Assembly: GCA_005778045.1 (NCBI GenBank)
Contig: SXKQ01000131.1
Span: 1 to 18,836 of the forward strand
From: Planctomycetia bacterium
GTDB lineage: Bacteria; Planctomycetota; UBA1135; GCA-002686595
Direction of reading: 5' to 3'
Length of the DNA stretch: 18,836 nucleotides
Under the pieces are notes generated by a model. That model worked only from the letters and a program-made list of their open reading frames with translations, was not told the origin of the DNA and searched no databases. Positions 7,697 through 15,500 of the stretch are shown here, one piece after another. The position numbers and the translations under genes are program-made. Within the stretch, counting starts at the first letter, position 1; each line of letters starts with the position of its first letter.

Positions 7697-7723
7697 ACGC
7701 CCGTTCAGTAGTTTAGCGGGCGT
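7697..7723. repeat. Inverted repeat with AT-rich spacer upstream of the sulfatase-fold gene
   Basis: ACGCCCG (7697-7703) and CGGGCGT (7717-7723) are perfect inverted copies separated by 13 nt of unusually A/T-rich sequence. The element lies 22 nt before the sulfatase ATG and 60 nt after the DUF1232-like stop. It could be an operator overlapping a -10-like TAAACT on the minus strand, or a terminator stem. Confidence 0.5.
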
Positions 7724-7783
7724 ACGGCCGGAGCCAAGCCTCGCAGCATCCGTCGCCGGTCCAGCCCCGTGCGGCCGACCGCC

Positions 7784-8002
7784 CTAGGGCGTCGCCCGCC
7801 CCGGGCTCCGGAACAACACCACAAGCCCCCAGACCAGCCCCAGAGCGGCCAGAGCCTCATCCAAATTGCCGAACAAGGGCGCGCCGTCGGGCACGAGTTC
7901 GAACAGGCCCAGCCCAGAGTTGGCGAGGACGCACAGGCCGATCAACACGGCCGCGAGCGCCGCCAGCGGCTTCCAGACCCCCGGACGCGGAACGCTAGCC
8001 AC
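7784..8002 (-). CDS. DUF1232/YkvA-like small membrane protein (72 aa)
   Basis: A GTG start at 8002 gives 72 residues with two hydrophobic segments (about 13-34 and 48-64). They flank the phrase FELVPDGAPLFGNLDEA, which matches the DUF1232 hallmark (IPD-x-IPVLGxLDD). The start is well supported: GGAGG at 8012-8016 lies 9 nt upstream, and the gene overlaps the stop of the preceding gene by 8 nt, implying translational coupling. The role of DUF1232 proteins is poorly known; membrane location is clear from the sequence. Confidence 0.72.
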   Translation of the reverse strand: MASVPRPGVWKPLAALAAVLIGLCVLANSGLGLFELVPDGAPLFGNLDEALAALGLVWGLVVLFRSPGRATP

Positions 8003-8591
8003 CGCCAGCTTCCTCCGTACGCACCACGAGAGTCGCGCCGGGCACGTCACGCCCGAGGGAGCGCCCGACCTTCGCGAGCGACCACTCCACGATTCCACGC
8101 ACGCGCGCGTCCGCATCGTGCATCGGAGCGTCAGGCGCGCAGTGCGGCACGTTGCGGACCTTGTCCCCAAGGATGGGACCGTGCTCGAGCATCCGGGCGC
8201 GCGGCAGCTCGACGACGATCGCGAGCTGCTCGCGCCGGACCAGCCCATCGCCCAACTCGCCGAGGTCGATGCCCCACACTTCCTGCGTCGGATCGTTGCG
8301 CTCCGAGCCACGCGTGTGACTCAAGATCCACGGCTTCTGGGCCTCGTAGCGCAGCTGCAAGAGCGCCTGCTGCACGATCACGTTGCCGTAGTCGTCGAGC
8401 CAGCGCTGCAGGCGCGCCTCCGGCTCCTGGGGCAGCGTGGCGAGATCGCGCTCGATCATCCTCGCGACCTGCCCCGCGCGCCAGCGATACAGGAGCACGC
8501 CAGCGCCCAGGCCGAGCACGACCAGCCCGAGAACAAACACGAGCCCGTTGACGCGCAAGGTCGGACCCACAGCAGTTTCAGGCGCACTCAT
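7995..8591 (-). CDS. Single-pass membrane protein of unknown function (198 aa)
   Basis: I do not recognise the family. The protein has a short N-terminal tail, one strong transmembrane segment (about residues 15-35), then a soluble region of about 160 residues. That region has a helical part (QVARMIERDLATL, RLQRWLDDYGN) followed by a mixed region with a hydrophobic strand (LAIVVELP). Topology could place the soluble part in the periplasm. I preferred the ATG at 8591 over the in-frame ATG at 8627 because the extra 12 codons lack the G/C third-position bias. It is first in a unit with the DUF1232-like protein, with overlapping ends. It diverges from the ApaH-like gene across about 65 bp. Confidence 0.75.
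   Translation of the reverse strand: MSAPETAVGPTLRVNGLVFVLGLVVLGLGAGVLLYRWRAGQVARMIERDLATLPQEPEARLQRWLDDYGNVIVQQALLQLRYEAQKPWILSHTRGSERNDPTQEVWGIDLGELGDGLVRREQLAIVVELPRARMLEHGPILGDKVRNVPHCAPDAPMHDADARVRGIVEWSLAKVGRSLGRDVPGATLVVRTEEAGGG
8012..8016 (-). promoter_or_regulatory. Shine-Dalgarno sequence GGAGG of the DUF1232-like gene
   Basis: GGAGG on the minus strand lies 9 nt before the GTG at 8002, inside the end of the upstream gene. It decides the start of the small gene and is one of only two convincing ribosome-binding sites in the window. Confidence 0.65.
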
Positions 8592-8643
8592 AACACCATT
8601 GTGGACTCGCGCCGCGCGGACTTCCATCCGGACGGGCGCCGAC

Positions 8644-8649
8644 TAGGCT
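8644..8649 (+). promoter_or_regulatory. TANNNT box (TAGGCT), candidate leaderless promoter
   Basis: TAGGCT lies exactly 7 nt before the GTG start at 8657, with no Shine-Dalgarno sequence. Spacing is identical to that at the S9 and Nudix genes. Confidence 0.45.
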
Positions 8650-8656
8650 GTACCGC

Positions 8657-9379
8657 GTGCGCCGCATCTTCGTCGGGGACATCCAAGGTTGCCGTGAGGA
8701 GCTCGAGGAGCTGCTCGAGCGCCTGCATTTCGACCCTTCCGCCGACGAGCTGCACCCCGTCGGCGACCTCGTGAACCGGGGTCCCGATTCGCTCGGAACG
8801 CTGCGCCTCCTGCGCCAGCTCCGAGCCGGAGGCGTGCTCGGCAACCATGATGTCAGCCTACTGCGCGTGGCGACCGGCATGCGCGAGCTGCGCGCGGGAG
8901 ACACGACCCAAGACGTGCTCGGCGCGCCCGACCGCGACGAGTTACTCGCCTGGGTACGTGCGCGCCCCTTCGTCCGCAAGTGGGACGACGTGTGGCTCGT
9001 GCATGCGGCGCTCCATCCGGCGTGGGCGGACCCCGAGAGCGAGCTCGCGGGTCTCGACCCCCTGCAGCCCCATCCCGCGATCGGCTTCGCGACGCGTGCG
9101 CGCGCCACCACGCGCGACGGCAAACTCTCCAAGCAGGACCCTGCGCCGCCTGGCAGCGCCTTCCGGCCATGGTTCGAACACTGGTTCAACTCGCGCGTCG
9201 GCGACCGACGCACCGTGGTCTACGGCCACTGGGCACGCATGCAGCTCGTGCTGCGTCCCCAGCTGCGTGGCCTCGACACAGGCTGCGTATGGGGCGGCAG
9301 GCTCTCCGCGTGGATCGCGGAAGAGGACCGCGTCGAGTCGGTGAGCGCGCGCAGACGCTACGCGAACTTCGAGGACTAG
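8657..9379 (+). CDS. apaH: ApaH-like symmetrical bis(5'-nucleosyl)-tetraphosphatase
   Basis: A calcineurin-type metallophosphoesterase of 240 residues, predicted to split Ap4A into two ADP in the cytoplasm. The ordered motifs are all present: GDIQG (Asp8), GDLVNRGPDS (Asp37), GNHD (Asn63, His64), a ligand His at about 116 (LVHAAL), YGHW (His191) and LDTGCVWGGRLSA near 206-218. The last is the ApaH-specific ending. It is shorter than the E. coli enzyme (about 280), mainly at the C-terminus. GTG start; a TANNNT box sits just upstream. The gene stands alone and converges with the DprE1-like gene, 10 nt between stops. A related PrpE-type phosphatase is the alternative. Confidence 0.88.
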   Translation: MRRIFVGDIQGCREELEELLERLHFDPSADELHPVGDLVNRGPDSLGTLRLLRQLRAGGVLGNHDVSLLRVATGMRELRAGDTTQDVLGAPDRDELLAWVRARPFVRKWDDVWLVHAALHPAWADPESELAGLDPLQPHPAIGFATRARATTRDGKLSKQDPAPPGSAFRPWFEHWFNSRVGDRRTVVYGHWARMQLVLRPQLRGLDTGCVWGGRLSAWIAEEDRVESVSARRRYANFED

Positions 9380-9389
9380 GGACGGACGC

Positions 9390-10853
9390 CTAGGCTGCGA
9401 TCCAGTCGCGGAAGGCGCGCCGGTACAGCTGGCCCTCGATCAGCGTCTCCGGGTCGCACTCGCGCTTGAGACGCGCAAACGCGGCCAGCTTGTCCTGAGG
9501 CAGGAAGCGCGCCGTGTCCTCGGCCGCGACGACGAGGTCCTTCGCGAAGTAGAAGCGACCGCCGACGGAAATCACGAGCTCCGTGAGCTCTTCGCACAGC
9601 TTCCACAGCTCGGCGCGGCGCGCCGGATCGACCTTGAAGTCGAGTGCGAAGCTCCAACCGTCGACAGCATGCGTGAGCCAGAACGGATCGGGTCGGTGGC
9701 GCTTGAACACGCCGAGGTACGGCACCTGCCCGGCGCGGCGGCAGCGCGCGAGAATCTCGCTGTGCACATCGTGGGCGACAGCATTGGGCACGAACGGCTG
9801 GTACTGGATCAGCCCGTGCTCGGCGCGCTCGCGACCGTAGGCCCACTTCCAGTTGGGCACGTAGTCGAGCAGAAACGAGAAGCCCGCGTGCGACTGCAGG
9901 TATGGCTCCCCCATGCCCTCGAGGCGCCCGGCGACGTACTTCGCCGCGTTGATCGTGCGCATCCCGAGGTCGTGGTTGAAGAGCTTCAGGATGCGCCAGA
10001 CCTGCGACTTGGGGAACAGCCCGAGGATGTTGGCGGGCAACTCCTGGTGCGCGACCGTGAGCGAGCGCTCCGGCGCCGGGTCCTCACCTTCGTGCAGGTT
10101 GTACGCATCGTGGATGAGCCCGCGACCTGACGCATCGCCGCCCGGGAAGCAGTCGACCCAGCCGACGAGGTAGTCGCTCGTCGACTTGTGCGCCTCGAAG
10201 TACTGCATCATCTCGCGCAGGTCGCGCGTGCTCTCGCCGCGCACGCGCACGTTGCCGGAGTGCACGCGCTTGGTCTTGAGCACGATGCGGCTGAAGCAGC
10301 CGAGCATTCCGAAGCCGCCGATCGTGGCGTGGAACAGGTCGGCGTTGCGCTCCCGATTGCAGGTGCGAACCTCGCCGGAGGGCAGCACGAGATCGAACTC
10401 GAGGCACGCGTCGCCGATGGTGCCGACCGCGAAGTTGTTCTTGCCGTGGATGTTCGCCGCGAGCGCGCCGGCCACCGTCGGGAACATCGTCCCGCTGACC
10501 ACGCGCGGCCAAAACCCCAGCGGCAGGATCGTCTTCCAGAGCTTCTCGATCGTGACTCCCGGCTCGAGCGTCGCGACGCCCGTGTGCACGTCGAAGCCAA
10601 GTACGCGATCCATGCGCGAGATGTCGAGCACCATGTCGCGCGCCGGGCAGCTCGCGTCCCCGTAGCTGTTGCCGCCGCCGCGCAGCGTGAGCGTCGAGCC
10701 CGCGGCGCGCGCCAGCGCGAAGCACTGCGCGACCTCCTCGACGGAGCGCGGGCGGAGCACACGCGCGTGCTGACCGACGGCCATCCCCCAGCCTTCGATG
10801 TACTCGAAAGAGCTTTCCAGAGGTCGGCGCGAGCGCGGCGAAAAGATCTCCAT
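9390..10853 (-). CDS. FAD-linked oxidase, DprE1-like (decaprenylphosphoryl-ribose 2'-oxidase family)
   Basis: A 487-residue FAD-binding oxidoreductase. Its order of motifs follows mycobacterial DprE1: an initial GWG, RGGGNSYGDAS (about 58-68), SGTMFPTVAGALAANIHGKN (HGKN at 136-139, the conserved His of DprE1), ATIGGFGMLG, GLIQYQPFVP, GWSFALDF (399-406) and GGRFYFAKD (Lys438, equivalent to the active-site Lys). The residue equivalent to the DprE1 cysteine attacked by benzothiazinones is Ala403. With the SDR gene 8 nt upstream it likely forms a two-step 2'-epimerase for a lipid-linked pentose or another sugar alcohol. The actual substrate is unknown, since related pairs occur outside arabinan producers. 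A generic FAD sugar oxidase is the alternative. Confidence 0.82.
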   Translation of the reverse strand: MEIFSPRSRRPLESSFEYIEGWGMAVGQHARVLRPRSVEEVAQCFALARAAGSTLTLRGGGNSYGDASCPARDMVLDISRMDRVLGFDVHTGVATLEPGVTIEKLWKTILPLGFWPRVVSGTMFPTVAGALAANIHGKNNFAVGTIGDACLEFDLVLPSGEVRTCNRERNADLFHATIGGFGMLGCFSRIVLKTKRVHSGNVRVRGESTRDLREMMQYFEAHKSTSDYLVGWVDCFPGGDASGRGLIHDAYNLHEGEDPAPERSLTVAHQELPANILGLFPKSQVWRILKLFNHDLGMRTINAAKYVAGRLEGMGEPYLQSHAGFSFLLDYVPNWKWAYGRERAEHGLIQYQPFVPNAVAHDVHSEILARCRRAGQVPYLGVFKRHRPDPFWLTHAVDGWSFALDFKVDPARRAELWKLCEELTELVISVGGRFYFAKDLVVAAEDTARFLPQDKLAAFARLKRECDPETLIEGQLYRRAFRDWIAA

Positions 10854-10861
10854 CGCGCGCC

Positions 10862-11674
10862 CTAGATATTCATGCCTTTGAACAGGAACGACGGAATGTT
10901 GCGGATCACCGCAGCGACCAACGTCCACTTGAACGGCACGAAGACCTCGTTGCGGCGCGCGCGCGCGGCCGCGAGGATCGAGCGCGCCGCGGCCTGCGCC
11001 GTGATCGCGCCCTTGATGGAACGGCCCTGCGCGCGCGCCTGCGCGAGCATTGCCGTCTCGACGAAACCCGGCTTGATCGTGCACACGTGCACGTCGTAGT
11101 CCGCGAGGCGATTGCGCAGCGCCTCGAGGTAGTGGTTCATCGCGGCCTTGGTTGTGCCATACACCGGATTGCCCTTGCGACCGCGCTCGCCGGCGATCGA
11201 GCTGATGCCGACGATCGTGCCGGAGCGCTGGGTGCGGAAGAGCTTGGCCGCCTCGTTCGTCCACGCGACACAGCCGCCGACGTTGACGGCGAGCATGTCC
11301 AGATCCTTGCGCGTGTCGAACTCGTTCGCGCCGACCTCGGTCATGATGCCGGAAGTGTAGACGAACAGGTCGAGTCCGCCGAGCTCGCGCATGCACTGCT
11401 CGAACAGCGCCGGAACGGCCTCGAATTCGTGCACGTCGTGGACCAGCGCAATCACCTTGCCATGGCAGCGCTTGGCGAGTTCGTCGAGCGCGTCCCTGCG
11501 ACGCGCGATGGCGACCACGCGCACGCCCTCGCTCGCGAGCTGCTCCACGAGCGCCGCCCCCATGCCGGAGCTCGCGCCGACGACGATCGCATGACGCTCC
11601 TTTGCCCGTCGCGCGGGCTGCTCGTTCGAAGGCGTACCGTGAGACGCGTGCTCGTCGTGATCTGCGTGAGCCAT
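10862..11674 (-). CDS. Short-chain dehydrogenase/reductase, probable DprE2-like partner
   Basis: A 270-residue classical SDR. It has the NAD(P)-binding GASSGMG (33-39), the structural Asn131 (NVGG), catalytic Ser158/159 (GISSIAG) and Tyr172/Lys176 (YGTTK), then KPGFVET. The C-terminus ends in a hydrophobic amphipathic stretch (VAAVIRNIPSFLFKG), as in lipid-substrate members such as DprE2. The N-terminus carries about 25 extra residues with His at 3, 6, 9 and 12. It lies 8 nt upstream of the FAD oxidase and on the same strand, so the pair is probably co-translated. The oxidase would form a keto-sugar, which this enzyme would reduce. A TANNNT box precedes its ATG by 5 nt. Confidence 0.83.
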   Translation of the reverse strand: MAHADHDEHASHGTPSNEQPARRAKERHAIVVGASSGMGAALVEQLASEGVRVVAIARRRDALDELAKRCHGKVIALVHDVHEFEAVPALFEQCMRELGGLDLFVYTSGIMTEVGANEFDTRKDLDMLAVNVGGCVAWTNEAAKLFRTQRSGTIVGISSIAGERGRKGNPVYGTTKAAMNHYLEALRNRLADYDVHVCTIKPGFVETAMLAQARAQGRSIKGAITAQAAARSILAAARARRNEVFVPFKWTLVAAVIRNIPSFLFKGMNI

Positions 11675-11679
11675 GGGTG

Positions 11680-11685
11680 AGAGTA
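11680..11685 (-). promoter_or_regulatory. TANNNT box (TACTCT) before the SDR gene
   Basis: On the minus strand TACTCT lies 5 nt before the ATG at 11674, in the 60-nt gap after the SGNH gene. No Shine-Dalgarno sequence is seen. It is a candidate leaderless promoter for the SDR-FAD oxidase pair. Confidence 0.38.
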
Positions 11686-11734
11686 TTTCGGACCTCGGCC
11701 GCGCTTTCCAAAGCTCGACGCTACGGCGGCCCTC

Positions 11735-12493
11735 TCAGTAGAGCGAGAAAGTTGTTCCATCCGCCAGTCGGGCGCAGGGCTGCGCGCGCCCCACCGACAG
11801 TCCGGCCACCCGGGAGCGCTCGTACCACAGCCAGCCGGAGCGCGCCGGATTCGGGCTCGGCAGGGAACTCGCTGCCGCCCAAGGCGCCACCAGGGTGCGC
11901 CAGACCTCCGCGCGCACGCCGCGGGCGAAGTGGATCGGGTCGGCGCCGTACCAGCGCTCCTCGAGCCGTGCATGCGCGATCCCCAGTCGCCGGGCGAGTT
12001 CCCTCGAGCGTTCCTCGAGCTCGCGGGCCTCCGCCATCACGCTTGCTCGGTCGATCCTGTGGAACGGAAAGATGATGCGTCGGAAGACCTCGAACTCGCG
12101 CGCGCCGAGGCGCTCGAGGCGCGCGAGCGGCAGCCCGGTCACGACGCCGCGGGCGCCGCGCTCGACCAGCCGCGCAAGCGCGCCCTCGACCCACGCCTCG
12201 ACCTGGCGGGCGCTCGAGCCGAAGGCGAGGTCGTTGCCAAGGTCCGTGGCGACGAACCAAGTGGGCGTCGCCGGCCTGCGCCCGAGCTCCGCCCACAGAC
12301 CACAGTCGCCGATCCCAACGAGCTCCCGCACCAGGAAGCTGCTGCGCGTGCCGTAGGAGCGCCCGCGCCCGGAAGCGGCGAGGACTTCCACAGCGCCCCC
12401 GAGCTGCGCGCGGGCGGCATCCACCGCGAGGCCGAGCCCCATGGCGAGGTTGCTCGCCCCGAGCAGCACGACGCGCGGCGTTTGAGGCTGCAT
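11735..12493 (-). CDS. SGNH/GDSL-type hydrolase
   Basis: A 252-residue predicted esterase or deacylase. Block I is VVLLGASN with nucleophile Ser14. Block II is represented by ASGRGRSYG (about 40-48). Block III is DLGND (Asn87). Block V is ADPIHF with Asp185 and His188, the expected D-x-x-H. There is no signal peptide, so it appears cytoplasmic. Divergence from standard GDSL sequence (GASN at block I) makes the substrate unreadable. It lies 60 nt upstream of the SDR gene on the same strand and diverges from the CRTAC1-type gene over a 49-bp gap. Its first codons overlap the -35 element of that gene's promoter. Confidence 0.75.
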   Translation of the reverse strand: MQPQTPRVVLLGASNLAMGLGLAVDAARAQLGGAVEVLAASGRGRSYGTRSSFLVRELVGIGDCGLWAELGRRPATPTWFVATDLGNDLAFGSSARQVEAWVEGALARLVERGARGVVTGLPLARLERLGAREFEVFRRIIFPFHRIDRASVMAEARELEERSRELARRLGIAHARLEERWYGADPIHFARGVRAEVWRTLVAPWAAASSLPSPNPARSGWLWYERSRVAGLSVGRAQPCARLADGTTFSLY

Positions 12494-12510
12494 GGCGCGA
12501 CTGTTCTAAT
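12482..12510 (+). promoter_or_regulatory. Sigma70-type promoter for the CRTAC1-like lipoprotein gene
   Basis: TTGAGG (12482-12487) and TCTAAT (12505-12510) are separated by exactly 17 nt and match the -35 and -10 consensus at 4/6 and 5/6 positions. A transcript would have a leader of roughly 25 nt before the ATG at 12543. The -35 lies within the first codons of the divergent SGNH gene. Confidence 0.5.
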
Positions 12511-12542
12511 CCCCTGCGGCCCCCAAGGCACGCCCCACCTCC

Positions 12543-15500
12543 ATGCACATGCCGCTCCGTCCCCGTGTCCTCGCCCTCGCCGTCGCAACCCTGCTCGCCG
12601 CCTGCGGTCCGGGCGCGAATCCGGAGCAGGACCAGCTCGCGCGCGAGCTGGCCGCGGCCAGCTTCGCCAAGGACAGCCGCGCCCAGGCCCTCGCCGCGCT
12701 CAAGCCTCTGGTCGAGCGCTCCGACGCGCTGGCCAGCGACCTGATCGACGCCGCCTGCGTGCACCTGCGGCTCGGAGATGCCGCGAGCGCCGCCAGCCTG
12801 CTCGAGCGCGCCGCCAAGGCCTCGCCGTCGGACCCGCGCTACTTCTACAACCGCGGCCGCATCGCGCAGTTCAATGTGGAGCTCGAGAGCGCTGCACGGG
12901 ACTTCCGGCGCGTGCTCGAGCTCGCGCCCGAGGACCTGCCGACGCGCTTCAAGCTGATCGACTCCGTGCAAGGCTCTGATCCGACCGAGTACGAGCGCCT
13001 GCTGCGCGAGGTCGTGGCGCGCGGCATCGAGAACGCGGGCTCCTGGTACTTGCCCGCGATCTACAAGCTCGGCCTGCACTGCACCATGACCGAGCGCGAA
13101 GCCGAGGGGGAGAAGCTGCTCGACGAGCACCAGGCGCTCGGCAACCGCGGCGTGCCGAGCCCGCGCACCGATGACTTCGACATGGGCAACTTCGGCCGCA
13201 TCGCGTTTCCCACGCCGCGCGGCTCGCGCTTCACGGGCACGGGTGCGCTCCCGAACTTCGGAGCGCCGGCGACGATCCTCCCGGAGTTTGGCGGGGCGCG
13301 CAGCGTGTTGGCCTGCGACCTCGACAATGACGGCGACCTCGACCTCGTCGGCTGGGGCGAGCGCGGCCTCGTGCTGGGGCTCTCGGAAAGCGGCAGCTGG
13401 CGCGCGATTTCGCTCGCGCAGGAGCCCGTGGAGCTCGCTCTAGCCTTCGACCTCGACGGGGCCAAGGGCGACAACGTGCTCGACCTCCTCTACGTCGCGA
13501 AGGGCGAATTGCGCCTCGTTCGCAGCGCGCGCAGCATCACGGACAAGTCCGTGAGCTGGAGCGCGAGCGCGAAGTCGCTGCCGCGCCCCGCGGGCACGAT
13601 TGCGGACGGTCTGACCATCGACTACGACCACGAGGGCGATCTAGACGTGCTGCTCGTCGGCAGTGCGGGTGCGCAGCTGTTGCGCAACGACGGCGTGGCG
13701 TCGGAGAGCGCCGACGGCAAGCTCACCGATGTCACGGCCGAAGCCAAGCTGCCCACGGGGAGCGCGTTCTCGTGGTGCCTCGCCGAGGACTTCGACACCG
13801 ACCAAGACGTCGACCTGCTCCTCGGCCGCGACGGAGCGTACGTCCTCGCGACGAACCTGCGCGGGGGCGTGTTTGCGGACGCGACGGGCGAGCTGGCGGG
13901 CTTCGTGGCGCCGGCGCGGCGCCCGCTGGTCGCCGACCTCGATGGCGACTCGCGGCCGGATGTCTGGTCGGGCGACGGTGCGATCCTGCGCGCACAGCTC
14001 GGCGGTGGCTGGAAGTCCGACGACAAGGTGACGACGCCGAGCGGGACGCTGCCGGGGAGCCAGCCGCTGTTCGCGCTCGACCTCGACCTCGACGGCAGCC
14101 TCGACGCGCTCTGGCCGTTGGCCGATGGCGCCCGCCTGCAGGGCCAGCTCGCGCTCGGCACCCCGGCCACGGCCCCGACGGAGCTCGCACTCGCAGCAGC
14201 CCCGGCGCTGATCGACGATCTCGATGGCGATCTCGCGTGGGACGCGCTCGCAATCACCCCGGCGGGGCTTTCGCTCCAGCGCGGGCAGAAGGGCGCGAAC
14301 AACGCGGTGCGGCTCGGATTCCGCGGCGTGAAGGACAATCGCCGCGGCGTGGGCGCGATCGTCGAGCTGCGTGCGCAGGAGACCTACCGGCGCGTGTTCT
14401 GGCGCGGCGAGGCGACGCTGCTCGGCGTCGGCACGCACAAGGAGACGGACCTCGTGCGCGTCATCTGGCCGAACGGCGTGATCCAGTACGAGCTACGCCG
14501 CGACCTCGGCGACCGTGCGAGTACCGGCAGCCTGCTCGAGCAGAGCGAAGGTCTCGTCGGCTCGTGCCCGTTCCTCTACAGCTGGAACGGCCGCGAATAC
14601 GTGTTCGTCAGCGACGTGCTCGGCATCACGCCGCTCGGACTCCCGATGGCGCCGGGCATGCTCGTGCCGCCCGACCATGACGAGTACGTGCTCGTCACGG
14701 GCGAGCAGCTCGTGCCGAAGGATGGCTTCCTCGAACTGCAGTTCACCGAAGAACTGCGCGAGGTGACGTACCTCGACCGCATCCGCATCGACGTGGTTGA
14801 CCATCCGCAAGGCACTGAGATCTACCCCAACGAGCTCTTCACCTTCCCGCCCTTCCCGGCACCGCACACGCACACAGTGCGTGCGCCGCTCGCCCCGCGC
14901 GTGCTGGGCAGCGACGGGCGCGACTGGTCGGCGGAGCTCGCCTCGATCGACGATCGCCACGCCGCGCCGTTCGAGCCCGCGCCGGGTCAGTTCCTCGGCC
15001 TCGCAAACCCGCACTTCCTCGAACTCGCGTGGGACAAGGCCGAGCTGGCGAACGCGTCGAAGCTGCGCCTCGTCATGACGGGCTGGTTCTACTGGACCGA
15101 CGCGAGCGTCAACATGGCGAGCGCGCGCGATCCGGAGCACGAGTTCATCCCGCCCATGCTGCAGGTGCCCGATGGCCAGGGCGGCTGGCGCACGGCCGGT
15201 CCGCCGATCGGCTTCCCCGCCGGCAAGACGAAGAGCATGGTCGTCGACGTGACGGCGCTACTCGACCGCGACAATCCGAAGCTGCGGCTGTTCGGCTCGC
15301 TGCGCCTGTACTGGGACTCGATCCGGCTCGCGACGGACAACGACGACGCGCCGCTGGAAGTGACCGCGCTCGAGCCCGCGGAAGCGCGGCTGTGGCTGCG
15401 CGGATTCAGCGATCCCGAGCGCTCCGAACTCCCCCACCAGCCCGAGCGTTTCGACTGGGAGCGCATCGCTTGGCAGCCGCGCTGGAACCAGCACCCCGGG

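Noticed and set aside
10854..11711. Open frame continuing upstream of the DprE1-like oxidase through the SDR region, as if a fusion
   Set aside because: The SDR is fully encoded in another frame with all its motifs; the oxidase's own ATG at 10853 follows the SDR stop by 8 nt.
12139..12588. Overlapping minus-strand frame across the SGNH gene and its upstream gap
   Set aside because: Ser/Arg-rich shadow of the SGNH hydrolase; it has no domain and crosses the opposite gene's start.
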